A stretch of 12,324 nucleotides of DNA from Candidatus Hodarchaeota archaeon (GTDB taxonomy: Archaea > Asgardarchaeota > Heimdallarchaeia > Hodarchaeales > Hodarchaeaceae), in NCBI GenBank assembly GCA_016839665.1, contig JAEOTU010000381.1, forward strand, positions 1 to 12,324. The letters run 5' to 3'. Position 1 is the stretch's first letter, and each line of letters begins with the position of its first letter. This document shows positions 1-5,684 of the stretch, in pieces. The position numbers and the translations under genes are program-made. Below the pieces are notes generated by a model. The model did not search any database. It was not told the origin of the DNA and saw only the letters and a program-made list of their open reading frames with translations.

Positions 1-147
1 GAAGTAGGAAAAATCTACGAAGTATGGAGTAAAGATGCAGGATCCATTCGGGATATTCCCAAATGGGTGGCTAAAGCGAAACACGAGATGGTTGGAGTTA
101 TCGAGGAAAACGGCCATACTCGATTTGCTGTCAAAAAAGTAAGATAG
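1..147 (+). CDS. tusA: TusA/SirA-family sulfur carrier protein, C-terminal part only
   Basis: The frame is open from the first base and stops with TAG at 145-147, giving 48 residues of a protein whose start lies outside the window. The tail reads like the second half of a TusA domain: a GKIYEVWSKDAGS strand-turn, then RDIPKWVAKAKHEM, then a closing strand ending FAVKKVR. This matches the family pattern of a hydrophobic strand, a D-x-G-S turn, D-I-P, a helix and a final basic strand. The CPxP motif with the persulfide-carrying cysteine would be upstream and cannot be checked. The family carries sulfane sulfur as a cysteine persulfide in the cytoplasm. It lies 33 bases before the SQR-like gene in the same direction, so co-transcription is likely. 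It differs in sequence from the complete TusA at 4791-5024, so the locus has two paralogues. Confidence 0.85.
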   Translation, partial: EVGKIYEVWSKDAGSIRDIPKWVAKAKHEMVGVIEENGHTRFAVKKVR

Positions 148-180
148 AATTCCCTTACCACATCTACAGGTGATTTTTTT

Positions 181-1335
181 ATGAGTTCTAATGAAAAGAA
201 ACCCCAAATAGTCATTCTCGGTGGTGGCACTGGTGGTGTCATTGTTGCTAATCTTCTAGGACGAAAAGCCAAGAAATTCGCTGACATCACTCTTGTATCG
301 AAAAATGAGAATGTTTTTTATGAACCAGACTTAATCTATCGTTTATTCGATAAGAAAGAAACAAAGAAGCAATATAGACCTCTCAATAAAGTTGTAAACA
401 AAAATGTGACAATTCTCACGGAAGAAGTTGTTCACTTAGACCCCAAGAACCAAGTAGTGCAATTCAAAAGTGGAAATGACATTTCATACGATTGGTTAGT
501 TATTGCTACAGGTGCTCAATATGATTATGAGAGTGTTCCTGGTTATGCTGGTGAAGCACATCACTTTTACAATGAAGAAGCAACCCTAAAACTACGAGAC
601 GCTTTAGCCAATTTTGAAGGTGGTCACATAGTCACTGGTGTCGCTGATTTACCTTACAAGTGTCCTATTGCACCTCTTGAAGTCACTTTCATGTTATATC
701 ACTATTTCAAACGCCGAAAAATGCTTGAACAAGTCAATATCCACTATTTAAGTCCTCTTGGAGGAGCTTTTTCAATTGATCAAGCTTCTGAAAAATTCGA
801 GAAGCAATTTGATAAGAAAGGTATTGAACTTCATGAATTCTTCAACACCGAGGAAATTTTTCCTGAAAAAAAGGTTGTTTCTTCTTTAGAAGGTGATGAA
901 GTTAATTATGATCTGTTAATTCTTGTTCCTCCCCATAAGGGGGCGACCTATATTGATGATCGTGAATTAGCAAATGAGCAAGGTTGGATTCTTGTCGACA
1001 AAGAAAGATTGCAATCCACAGCTTATCCAAATATTTTTGCTGTGGGTGACACCACTGAGTTACCGATTTCTAAAGCTGGTTCCACTGCCCATTATCAAGC
1101 GAAAGTTGCCTCTAAAAATATCCTAAGGTTGATTAAAGAAGGTAAACTTAATGCCAAATATAACGGGCACGCTCAGTGCTTTGTGATGATGGGATTATCC
1201 TCTGCTATGGTGTTAGATTTTACTTACACGCGTCCCCCTCTTCGCTTAGGATATATTCCAAATAGAATCTTTTATTATATCAAAAAATATTTCAGTCGGT
1301 TCTATTTCCGTGGAGTTCTCAGTGGTAGAGTTTAA
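181..1335 (+). CDS. Sulfide:quinone oxidoreductase-like FAD-dependent pyridine nucleotide-disulfide oxidoreductase
   Basis: The product has 384 residues, normal for the SQR/NDH-2 flavoprotein family. Residues 10-19 form the first FAD-binding strand and GxGxxG loop (IVILGGGTGG). VIATGAQYDY near residue 108 is the second characteristic segment, and FAVGDTTELP around Gly289-Asp290 is the second FAD-binding motif. The only two cysteines are Cys161 in a YKCPIAPLE context and Cys333 in AQCF. These match the two redox cysteines conserved in SQR; the extra N-terminal cysteine of classical SQR is absent. The tail (about residues 350-384) is rich in Tyr, Phe, Arg and Lys, as in the membrane-attaching helices of monotopic SQRs. 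The predicted role is oxidation of sulfide to sulfane sulfur, or reverse handling of polysulfide, with electrons to a quinone or other carrier. The ATG at 181 has a clean AGGTGA at 168-173, 7 bases upstream. A CoA-disulfide or NADH dehydrogenase-type role is possible, but the Cys pair and neighbours favour sulfur chemistry. Confidence 0.82.
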   Translation: MSSNEKKPQIVILGGGTGGVIVANLLGRKAKKFADITLVSKNENVFYEPDLIYRLFDKKETKKQYRPLNKVVNKNVTILTEEVVHLDPKNQVVQFKSGNDISYDWLVIATGAQYDYESVPGYAGEAHHFYNEEATLKLRDALANFEGGHIVTGVADLPYKCPIAPLEVTFMLYHYFKRRKMLEQVNIHYLSPLGGAFSIDQASEKFEKQFDKKGIELHEFFNTEEIFPEKKVVSSLEGDEVNYDLLILVPPHKGATYIDDRELANEQGWILVDKERLQSTAYPNIFAVGDTTELPISKAGSTAHYQAKVASKNILRLIKEGKLNAKYNGHAQCFVMMGLSSAMVLDFTYTRPPLRLGYIPNRIFYYIKKYFSRFYFRGVLSGRV

Positions 1336-1351
1336 CAAGGTTAGATTCTTA

Positions 1352-1909
1352 ATGTTGGATAAAAAAGATAAAGCCATCATTGACTTTTTTCAGAGAAATC
1401 CTCGAGAATCTTTCACTCAAGCTGCTAAAGCTCTTAGCATGGCTAAAGGGACAGTGAAGAGACGATATGATAATCTAGTTGAAAAGAAAATGATCTCTGA
1501 AGGCATTGGGTTAAATCTCTCTCAACTGAAATTTAGTCATGCTTTATCTTTCATCGAGATCACGGATCCACAGACCGAGAAAGCAATCCTGGATTACTTT
1601 TATGATTGTCCCCTCGTCACGGCCATTTTTTCTCTCTCTGGTTTTGAGTACAATCTTGTTGTTTGTCTTGTTGCTGACACCCGAGAAAAAATTGCCACTT
1701 TTATTGATACATTCCCCCTCAGTCATCTTCCCGGAGTTAAACGGAGAAATAGTTTTTTTGTCAAGGAATCCGAAGGTTTTTCAGATAAACCTTTTTGGCT
1801 TTTCATTCCTAATGGTTCTGGTAAGAAAATATTCAAGCAGCACGATTGTCAAGACAAGTGTGGTGCTTGTGGGGTTATGGAACGGATTACTGAAGAGACA
1901 GTAAAATAA
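1352..1909 (+). CDS. Lrp/AsnC-like transcriptional regulator with C-terminal cysteine cluster
   Basis: From the ATG at 1352 the protein has 185 residues. A GTG at 1310 would add 14 residues overlapping the previous gene. The ATG is preferred because the helix-turn-helix begins at once (DKKDKAIIDFFQRNP) and an AAGGTTAG motif lies 8-9 bases before it. Residues about 5-50 form a winged HTH with a recognition segment SMAKGTVKRRYDNL. Residues about 60-135 look like the ligand-binding alpha/beta domain of Lrp/AsnC proteins. The tail holds Cys166-x3-Cys170-x2-Cys173, not part of a standard Lrp protein; two further cysteines lie in the ligand domain. It follows the SQR-like gene by 16 bases and is probably co-transcribed with it, suggesting a local regulator of sulfur genes. 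Sensing of metal, Fe-S or persulfide by the Cys cluster is inference. The family assignment rests on fold-like pattern and is weaker than for the enzymes. Confidence 0.7.
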   Translation: MLDKKDKAIIDFFQRNPRESFTQAAKALSMAKGTVKRRYDNLVEKKMISEGIGLNLSQLKFSHALSFIEITDPQTEKAILDYFYDCPLVTAIFSLSGFEYNLVVCLVADTREKIATFIDTFPLSHLPGVKRRNSFFVKESEGFSDKPFWLFIPNGSGKKIFKQHDCQDKCGACGVMERITEETVK

Positions 1910-1939
1910 TTTGTTGGAAAAATTAAAACATCGCTATCC

Positions 1940-2452
1940 TCAAGGAATCATCTTTTGCTTCCAGGAATGTACAGGACAATTTTCTCTATTTGATGGTTGA
2001 CATTCAACATATTCTCCCGTTTTGAAGAAATAATCCAGATGGTCAACCCATCCTCCAGTCTTTTTTGATTTTTTAACAAAATCGATAAAGAGAATTAGTT
2101 TTTCGATTGTCTCTTCACTCACACTATGTTGGATTTCACTCGCTTCTTTTATCGCAGTTCTCTCACCAATATCCAAGATCATGAGAAAATCCTTTATTAT
2201 CTGATGCCTCAAATGGAGTTTTAAGGCGATAGTTTTCCCTTTTTCTGTCAGTGTCACACCAGAATATCTTTCATAATTAATGTATCCTCGTTCTTTCATC
2301 TTTTGGAACATTTCTGTAACACTTGGAGGCCGAACACCTAGAATTTCTACAATATCTTTAGCTTGGGCAAATTTTTTCCTCTGGATAACTTGAAAAATTG
2401 TTTCAAGATAATTTTCAATTCTCACTGATGGTGTTTCATTCATTTTGCTCAT
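1940..2452 (-). CDS. DtxR/MntR-family transcriptional regulator with altered metal site
   Basis: The chosen ATG (2450-2452) gives 170 residues. A TTG at 2467 and an ATG at 2443 are alternatives, with no strong ribosome site favouring any. Residues about 10-70 form the family's winged helix (RIENYLETIFQVI, then PPSVTEMFQKMKERGYI and a YSGVTLTEKGK wing). Residues 72-125 form the dimerisation helices (LRHQIIKDFLMIL, ASEIQHSVSEETIEKL). Aligned without gaps to Bacillus MntR (offset 6, from memory), ligands Glu11, His77 and His103 are kept as Glu17, His83 and His109. Asp8, Glu99 and Glu102 are replaced by Asn14, Ser105 and Gln108. The tail carries Cys151 and Cys159. The family normally represses metal-uptake genes when Mn or Fe is bound; here the site is too depleted to assume that. 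It lies 95-110 bases beyond dsrH on the same strand with its own candidate promoter, and converges on the Lrp-like gene. Confidence 0.85.
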   Translation of the reverse strand: MSKMNETPSVRIENYLETIFQVIQRKKFAQAKDIVEILGVRPPSVTEMFQKMKERGYINYERYSGVTLTEKGKTIALKLHLRHQIIKDFLMILDIGERTAIKEASEIQHSVSEETIEKLILFIDFVKKSKKTGGWVDHLDYFFKTGEYVECQPSNRENCPVHSWKQKMIP

Positions 2453-2493
2453 AAAGATCTGACCCAATATTTTTCGATGGAAATTCTGTTTAA

Positions 2494-2502
2494 TGTATAA
2501 AT
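2494..2502 (-). promoter_or_regulatory. Candidate TATA element for the DtxR-like gene
   Basis: On the minus strand the sequence ATTTATACA lies about 45 bases before the ATG at 2452. With archaeal spacing (start about 25 bases after the TATA centre) transcription would begin near 2472, giving a leader of roughly 20 bases. This would let the DtxR-like gene be transcribed independently of dsrEFH. The window is AT-rich, so a chance match is possible. Confidence 0.4.
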
Positions 2503-2526
2503 ATGATATGAAATAGGAAAGGGGTA

Positions 2527-2546
2527 CCTCTTATAGATATAAGAGG
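2527..2546. promoter_or_regulatory. Perfect palindrome, candidate operator
   Basis: CCTCTTATA at 2527-2535 and TATAAGAGG at 2538-2546 are exact reverse complements separated by GA. The site lies between the end of dsrH and the DtxR-like gene, about 25 bases upstream of that gene's candidate TATA element. A dimeric winged-helix regulator, possibly the DtxR-like protein itself, could bind it. It could instead form an RNA hairpin at the 3' end of the dsr transcript, but no clean U-tract follows on that strand. Confidence 0.5.
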
Positions 2547-2562
2547 CTGCAAATAGAGCACG

Positions 2563-2859
2563 TCATAAGTTGATAATATTATCGTTATCAATTGCTAAAT
2601 CGATTATTTCACCATAATCTAATAATTTGGCTTCATGATGTATATAATTCTTAAGTCCACGTTTTTCGACGTCTTCTCTTCCAACATATACTTTCCCTTT
2701 CTTGATAAATTCTTGAATCAAGCTTTCAGTTTTATTTGCGCTATAAACTGCATCTTGTAAAAGGCATATAGATACATGATCAGATTCATTGTCATACTCT
2801 AGCGCCAGTTCAATTCCAGTTTTATCTTTACAAGTTAAGAAAAATAGAATTTTTGTCAT
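2563..2859 (-). CDS. dsrH: DsrH/TusB-like sulfur relay subunit
   Basis: The 98-residue protein has the length and landmarks of TusB/DsrH. These are an N-terminal strand (KILFFLTC), an LLQDAVYSA segment matching the family's LLLQDGV motif, KVYVGREDVEKRGL matching the VYALxEDLxARGL region, and LLDYGEIIDLAI near the end. In TusBCD/DsrEFH heterohexamers this subunit sits beside the catalytic DsrE/TusD and helps pass persulfide sulfur to or from TusA in the cytoplasm. It has two cysteines, Cys10 and Cys32. Neither lies at the position of Allochromatium DsrH Cys20, as far as can be aligned by eye. The ATG at 2857-2859 is preceded by AAGGTAAGGTC, and 17 bases separate it from the dsrF stop. It is the last gene of the minus-strand relay operon. 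Confidence 0.85.
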   Translation of the reverse strand: MTKILFFLTCKDKTGIELALEYDNESDHVSICLLQDAVYSANKTESLIQEFIKKGKVYVGREDVEKRGLKNYIHHEAKLLDYGEIIDLAIDNDNIINL

Positions 2860-2876
2860 GTTTTCTCGACCTTACC

Positions 2877-3218
2877 TTAAAGGGGAATGACTGTATTTGC
2901 CCCTATGATGTTTTCGAGCACTTCTTTATGATCTTTAACTTCCACTGCATCTATTAAGTCTTCTTGTGTCAATCCTCGTTCCTCTAGTGCCTTCCTATCC
3001 ACCCAGATATCTAATTCGATTTCTTTTAGAAAATCGATGTGCATCTGATAGACAGTTTTGTCTGTTTCTTTCAAAAATGTATAGACTCCATCTTTTATAG
3101 CTATCACAAGAGGATCAAAATCCTCGGTAGCCACTGCCATACGTAACCCCTCAACGGGATAAAGAGTACCATGAGGAGGTTGACGCAAAAGTATTACAAG
3201 ATTCATTTCTTCTGGCAT
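2877..3218 (-). CDS. dsrF: DsrF/TusC-like sulfur relay subunit
   Basis: From the ATG at 3216-3218 the product has 113 residues. A GTG at 3227 adds three residues and an ATG at 3206 removes four; none has a strong ribosome site, so the start is uncertain. The sequence NLVILLRQPPHGTLYPVEGLRMAVAT resembles the family's opening, where a strand leads to a loop and an amphipathic helix (here broken around Gly-Thr). A central FDPLVIAIKDGVYTFL segment and a closing ERGLTQEDLIDAVEV follow. It has no cysteine at all, consistent with TusC/DsrF being structural within the DsrEFH hexamer. It sits between dsrE (6-15 bases away) and dsrH, the standard order. Sequence similarity alone would be modest; the neighbours make the call firm. 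Confidence 0.85.
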   Translation of the reverse strand: MPEEMNLVILLRQPPHGTLYPVEGLRMAVATEDFDPLVIAIKDGVYTFLKETDKTVYQMHIDFLKEIELDIWVDRKALEERGLTQEDLIDAVEVKDHKEVLENIIGANTVIPL

Positions 3219-3233
3219 GATTTTCACACTCTA

Positions 3234-3602
3234 CTAACATACAACTAGGAACTTATCTGTTTCCTTGAGGATTTTCTCCATATCGGGAGTCCCAGCTCTT
3301 TTGATTTTTCCTTTAGCTTCCTTACATTTCATACAGTTCTTTGCGGTTCCACGAACTAGAAGGCAAAGGCTGCAAAGTCGAATTAAAGCACCCTTCTGAA
3401 CGATTTCTTCAAATCCTCCTTCGACATCGAATATTCCTTCGATCTTCTTCTGATTTTCTAATACTGAGTTTACAGCATCCATATAACAAAAGATTTGAAC
3501 CTCGTGTCCATTATCTAAAGCTGCGTTTGCTAATTCAACAATGGTTTCTGGAGCTTGTGATTGATGAGGCCCAGAAAAAAATAACATACCAATTTTAGCC
3601 AT
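3234..3602 (-). CDS. dsrE: DsrE/TusD-like sulfur relay subunit with two CxxC motifs
   Basis: The 122-residue protein has the DsrE fold pattern: an opening strand and glycine/proline loop (KIGMLFFSGPHQSQ), helix ETIVELANAALDNGHEV, strand IFCYMDAV, and the catalytic stretch RLCSLCLLVRG. In TusD and DsrE the active-site cysteine lies six residues before the Arg-Gly pair, which here is Cys77. Cys80, Cys90 and Cys93 follow, giving CxxC-x9-CxxC. Cys39 and the C-terminal Cys122 are also present. The family subunit carries persulfide and exchanges it with TusA. The ATG at 3600-3602 has GAGGA at the right distance upstream. An 86-base gap separates it from yeeE, larger than the other gaps in this operon, and may hold a partial terminator and internal promoter. 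Confidence 0.88.
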   Translation of the reverse strand: MAKIGMLFFSGPHQSQAPETIVELANAALDNGHEVQIFCYMDAVNSVLENQKKIEGIFDVEGGFEEIVQKGALIRLCSLCLLVRGTAKNCMKCKEAKGKIKRAGTPDMEKILKETDKFLVVC

Positions 3603-3641
3603 AATTATTCCTCTACTAGAATTGTCTTAATATTAGTTTTC

Positions 3642-3660
3642 TTCTTTAATAAAAAAAGAA
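3642..3660 (-). terminator. Possible weak terminator or transcript-thinning U-tract between yeeE and dsrE
   Basis: On the minus strand, about 30 bases after the yeeE stop, a C-run is followed by TTCTTTTTTTATT and then AAAGAA, which can pair with the leading TTCTTT. Archaeal RNA polymerase can stop at U-tracts like this. The element may reduce read-through into dsrEFH, or be a chance AT-rich stretch in the longest gap of this operon. Confidence 0.3.
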
Positions 3661-3688
3661 GGGGGGAGTATTTTCTTGGCTGTTTAGC

Positions 3689-4774
3689 TTAATCTCCTCT
3701 CATGAATAAGAGATAAGCCATAATCCAAGTTCCTAAAACGATGAAAATTGAAGTAAGAATACTACCTACTGAGAGTTGGGGAATACCACTAAGCAAATTG
3801 CCAATATTACAGCCTGCTGCGGTGACTGCTCCAAATCCCATCAAACAACCTCCAACAAATTGGCCAAGTAATATTTTACCTTCTTTGGGAGTACGGAGTT
3901 TAAATTCTTTAGCAATAATTGCTGAGATGAATGCTCCAATAACGGCACCAATCACTAACCATGCTATCCAGCTCAAAGCTGCCTCCGCTGCTGCTACAGT
4001 AGAACCAGCAGTGAGGTATTTTAGAACGCCAAGCCAACCTGCAGTAATACCTAATGGGTAATTTCTTCCTGCAGCAGCCGAAGAAATAAAAGCAATACAA
4101 CCAATCAAACCAATGGCAATGCCAGTTACCCACCAGGCCCAACCTTCTTTGAAAATCTTTTTGCCTAAATCACTGAAATCAAGAGTTTTTCCTTCATTTT
4201 TCCACGGTAAAAAGCTTTTCCATACAAAGTATGCGATTGTGAGTGCAGCGACGACTATAACAATTAACCATGTGAGTAAGTCAGCCATTCCAGTACCTAA
4301 CATGTTGCCTAGCGTCAATGCTGACCCGTCATCTGCAGCAATTGTGGTAGCTGATCTAATTTCGTTTTTTATTGGTAGAAGGACTCCGGCTCCTGTTGTT
4401 AAAGCTCCAATCGCTAATCCCACTAGAGCTACCAGCGAACCTACCATTCCTTCACCGACACGATATGTGGTCCCTGATGCACAACCCGCCGCTAGAGCCA
4501 TTCCAATACCGAAGATGAATCCACCCAATATATTACCAGCCCAAGCCAGAGGTTTCGGGTTTAATGTAATTATATTGAGAAGATCCATCACATGGAAAGC
4601 TACCATTTGAACTACTATTGCTACGATTACTGCTTTTAAGAGAGAATATTGTTTTAAGAGTATGATATCTCTGAAAGCAGAGTTCATACAAAATCGTCCA
4701 CGTTGTAAGACAAATCCAAAAATGATTCCAACCAATAATCCAGGAATTACTACTACTACGAAATCTAATGCCAT
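3689..4774 (-). CDS. yeeE: YeeE/YedE (TsuA)-type thiosulfate/sulfur transporter
   Basis: The product is a 361-residue polytopic membrane protein with about nine or more hydrophobic segments. It shows the duplicated architecture of the YeeE/YedE family, with a signature in each half. The three cysteines needed for thiosulfate passage in TsuA are all visible: Cys29 in QRGRFCMNSAFRD, Cys98 in LAAGCASGTTYRVGEG, and Cys322 in TAAGCNIGNLLSG. The predicted role is import of thiosulfate, or a related sulfur species, across the cytoplasmic membrane and delivery to the TusA encoded just upstream. The ATG at 4772-4774 is chosen over a GTG at 4781-4783, because that GTG belongs to the AAAGGTG ribosome site six bases before the ATG. 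Sixteen bases separate the start from the tusA stop, so the two are almost certainly co-transcribed. Confidence 0.92.
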   Translation of the reverse strand: MALDFVVVVIPGLLVGIIFGFVLQRGRFCMNSAFRDIILLKQYSLLKAVIVAIVVQMVAFHVMDLLNIITLNPKPLAWAGNILGGFIFGIGMALAAGCASGTTYRVGEGMVGSLVALVGLAIGALTTGAGVLLPIKNEIRSATTIAADDGSALTLGNMLGTGMADLLTWLIVIVVAALTIAYFVWKSFLPWKNEGKTLDFSDLGKKIFKEGWAWWVTGIAIGLIGCIAFISSAAAGRNYPLGITAGWLGVLKYLTAGSTVAAAEAALSWIAWLVIGAVIGAFISAIIAKEFKLRTPKEGKILLGQFVGGCLMGFGAVTAAGCNIGNLLSGIPQLSVGSILTSIFIVLGTWIMAYLLFMRGD

Positions 4775-4780
4775 AAGAGA

Positions 4781-4787
4781 CACCTTT
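4781..4787 (-). promoter_or_regulatory. Ribosome binding site that fixes the yeeE start
   Basis: AAAGGTG on the minus strand lies 6 bases upstream of the ATG at 4772-4774 and matches the 3' end of 16S rRNA. Its own GTG opens the longer reading frame and should not be taken as the start codon. Confidence 0.7.
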
Positions 4788-4790
4788 ACT

Positions 4791-5024
4791 TTATTTGACT
4801 TTCACTAAAATTGTCCACTCTGATGTTCCAGTCTTCTCAGCTGAAAGGACTTCATGACCCATTGATTCCATTGTCTCTGGAACCCGTTCTGCTGACAGTG
4901 GATAATCAATTATTATTTCTAACACCTCTCCAGACTTCATTTTTTTCACTTTTCGCTTACTTTTCACGTCTGGATAAGGGCAAACTTCTCCACGGAGATC
5001 TAACTTTTCTGTTATCTCTGTCAT
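4791..5024 (-). CDS. tusA: TusA-family sulfur carrier protein
   Basis: The complete protein has 77 residues, the usual length. LDLRGEVCPYPDVKSKRKV carries the family CPxP motif, with Cys15 as the persulfide-bearing residue at the start of helix 1. EVLEIIIDYPLSAERVPETM is the central strand and second helix; its YPLSAERVP replaces the commoner D-P-G-S-x-x-D-I-P, as in carriers paired with YeeE transporters. It probably accepts sulfur from the adjacent transporter and exchanges it with DsrEFH. It is the first gene of the minus-strand operon. The ATG at 5022-5024 is preceded by GTGAT about 8 bases upstream, a partial match to the anti-SD sequence. Confidence 0.92.
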   Translation of the reverse strand: MTEITEKLDLRGEVCPYPDVKSKRKVKKMKSGEVLEIIIDYPLSAERVPETMESMGHEVLSAEKTGTSEWTILVKVK

Positions 5025-5045
5025 TTTTTTTCATCACGATTGAGG

Positions 5046-5053
5046 TATTATAG
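5046..5053 (-). promoter_or_regulatory. Candidate TATA element for the tusA-yeeE-dsrEFH operon
   Basis: On the minus strand CTATAATA lies about 25 bases before the tusA ATG at 5024, which would give a leaderless or near-leaderless transcript. A second A/T element around 5090-5100 (AAAAATAAA on the minus strand) would give a leader of about 40 bases, more consistent with the partial ribosome site. Neither can be chosen firmly from sequence. Confidence 0.35.
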
Positions 5054-5071
5054 TTTTTTTGGCAAACCTAG

Positions 5072-5094
5072 AAATTTTCGGTGTTCCGAAATTT
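5072..5094. repeat. Imperfect inverted repeat upstream of tusA
   Basis: AAATTTTCGG at 5072-5081 and CCGAAATTT at 5086-5094 pair through nine base pairs with one bulged T and a four-base loop. It sits between two candidate TATA elements of the tusA operon, where a bound regulator would block transcription. An operator role is inference. Confidence 0.4.
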
Positions 5095-5209
5095 ATTTTT
5101 CAGAACAAGTCTGTTGAAAAGTCTTTAAGAATAAAAATCTACTTCAGATAATTCATGGCGACAAAGTAGTCACTTTTAGAACGTACAACAAGGGCTCAAT
5201 AATCGGCTA

Positions 5210-5223
5210 TTAACTATTGTTAC
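5210..5223 (+). repeat. TTAAC-N4-GTTAC element, copy 1
   Basis: The site reads TTAAC-TATT-GTTAC and carries TAAC/GTTA symmetry. Its inner 12 bases (5211-5222) are the exact reverse complement of 5743-5754. The two copies stand near opposite ends of the divergent intergenic region. Confidence 0.4.
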
Positions 5224-5271
5224 GGGCTAAGGATTCATACAAATTCCTCAATAGGTTAATCACATAATCCA

Positions 5272-5290
5272 GTAATGATTACGTAATTAC
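5272..5290. repeat. Nested palindromes GTAAT/ATTAC, candidate operator cluster
   Basis: GTAATGATTAC at 5272-5282 is symmetric around one base, GTAATTAC at 5283-5290 is a perfect palindrome, and ATTACGTAAT at 5278-5287 is another spanning their junction. Four alternating half-sites fall within 19 bases. This phasing is typical of operators bound by dimers or higher oligomers, but an AT-rich chance origin is not excluded. Confidence 0.4.
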
Positions 5291-5607
5291 AAGATAAATG
5301 AATATTTTTTTTTAGATTACTATGATCCCATTTTCATTTTTAGATCGAAAACAAGCTTTGCTGGATTGCAGAAGGTTCTTTCAAAGAAAAACAACATGAT
5401 TTAATACTATTGTAGAATCATCAATTTTTTTTCATTCATTTAAGAGTTATCTTCCGTTATGAAGTGTTCTCAGCAAGGGGGAGCTGTTCTAGTACAACAA
5501 CAACTATGTATGTAATTGTTGAGCATGTTTGCTCTTTTCATATTTTTTGGAATAATTACATGTCTAGTACTGATCATTTTCTCTAGATAATGACATGAAT
5601 TGAGTTT

Positions 5608-5677
5608 GTATAAAGGCGAAAAGATTGGGAGGAAAAAAAAGATCATATCATTCGACTTTTCCTGTTCCCATCAATCT
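5608..5677 (+). ncRNA. Possible small structured RNA or hairpin (tentative)
   Basis: A TATA-like GTATAAA is followed by a 15-base purine-rich strand at 5622-5636. This can pair with 5657-5677 as AGATT/AATCT, GGGA/TCCC and GGAAAA/TTTTCC, with two three-base bulges on the 3' side and a 20-base loop. The TATA-like element is too close for a standard start at the stem, so if transcribed the RNA may begin inside the hairpin. No homology to a known RNA was recognised. Confidence 0.2.
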
Positions 5678-5684
5678 GGGTAAG

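Noticed and set aside
1539..1904. A 121-codon plus-strand frame overlapping the Lrp-like gene
   Set aside because: It is out of frame with a coherent HTH-plus-ligand-domain protein, and its composition (runs of Leu, Ser, Pro) is typical of a shadow frame.
2563..3602. Dissimilatory sulfite reductase locus
   Set aside because: Only the DsrEFH relay subunits are present. No dsrAB, dsrC or dsrMKJOP is visible, so sulfite reduction or reverse Dsr cannot be inferred.
3741..4610. Long plus-strand frames opposite the transporter gene
   Set aside because: They are antisense shadows of a hydrophobic membrane protein with intact conserved cysteine motifs, and have no ribosome sites or family resemblance.
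5033..5039. GTGATGA on the minus strand, which resembles a C/D-box RNA C motif
   Set aside because: No CTGA D box follows at a usable distance, and the motif is better explained as the ribosome site of tusA.
5322..5399. Short plus-strand frame of 25 codons (starting MIPFSFLDRKQALL) that looks faintly protein-like
   Set aside because: It has no ribosome site, is very short, and no continuation or family resemblance could be supported in the flanking frames. It may be a remnant but cannot be called.
5521..5545. Small hairpin GAGCA-TGTT-TGCTC followed by Ts, resembling a terminator
   Set aside because: The stem is only five base pairs, and no plus-strand gene ends nearby for it to terminate.
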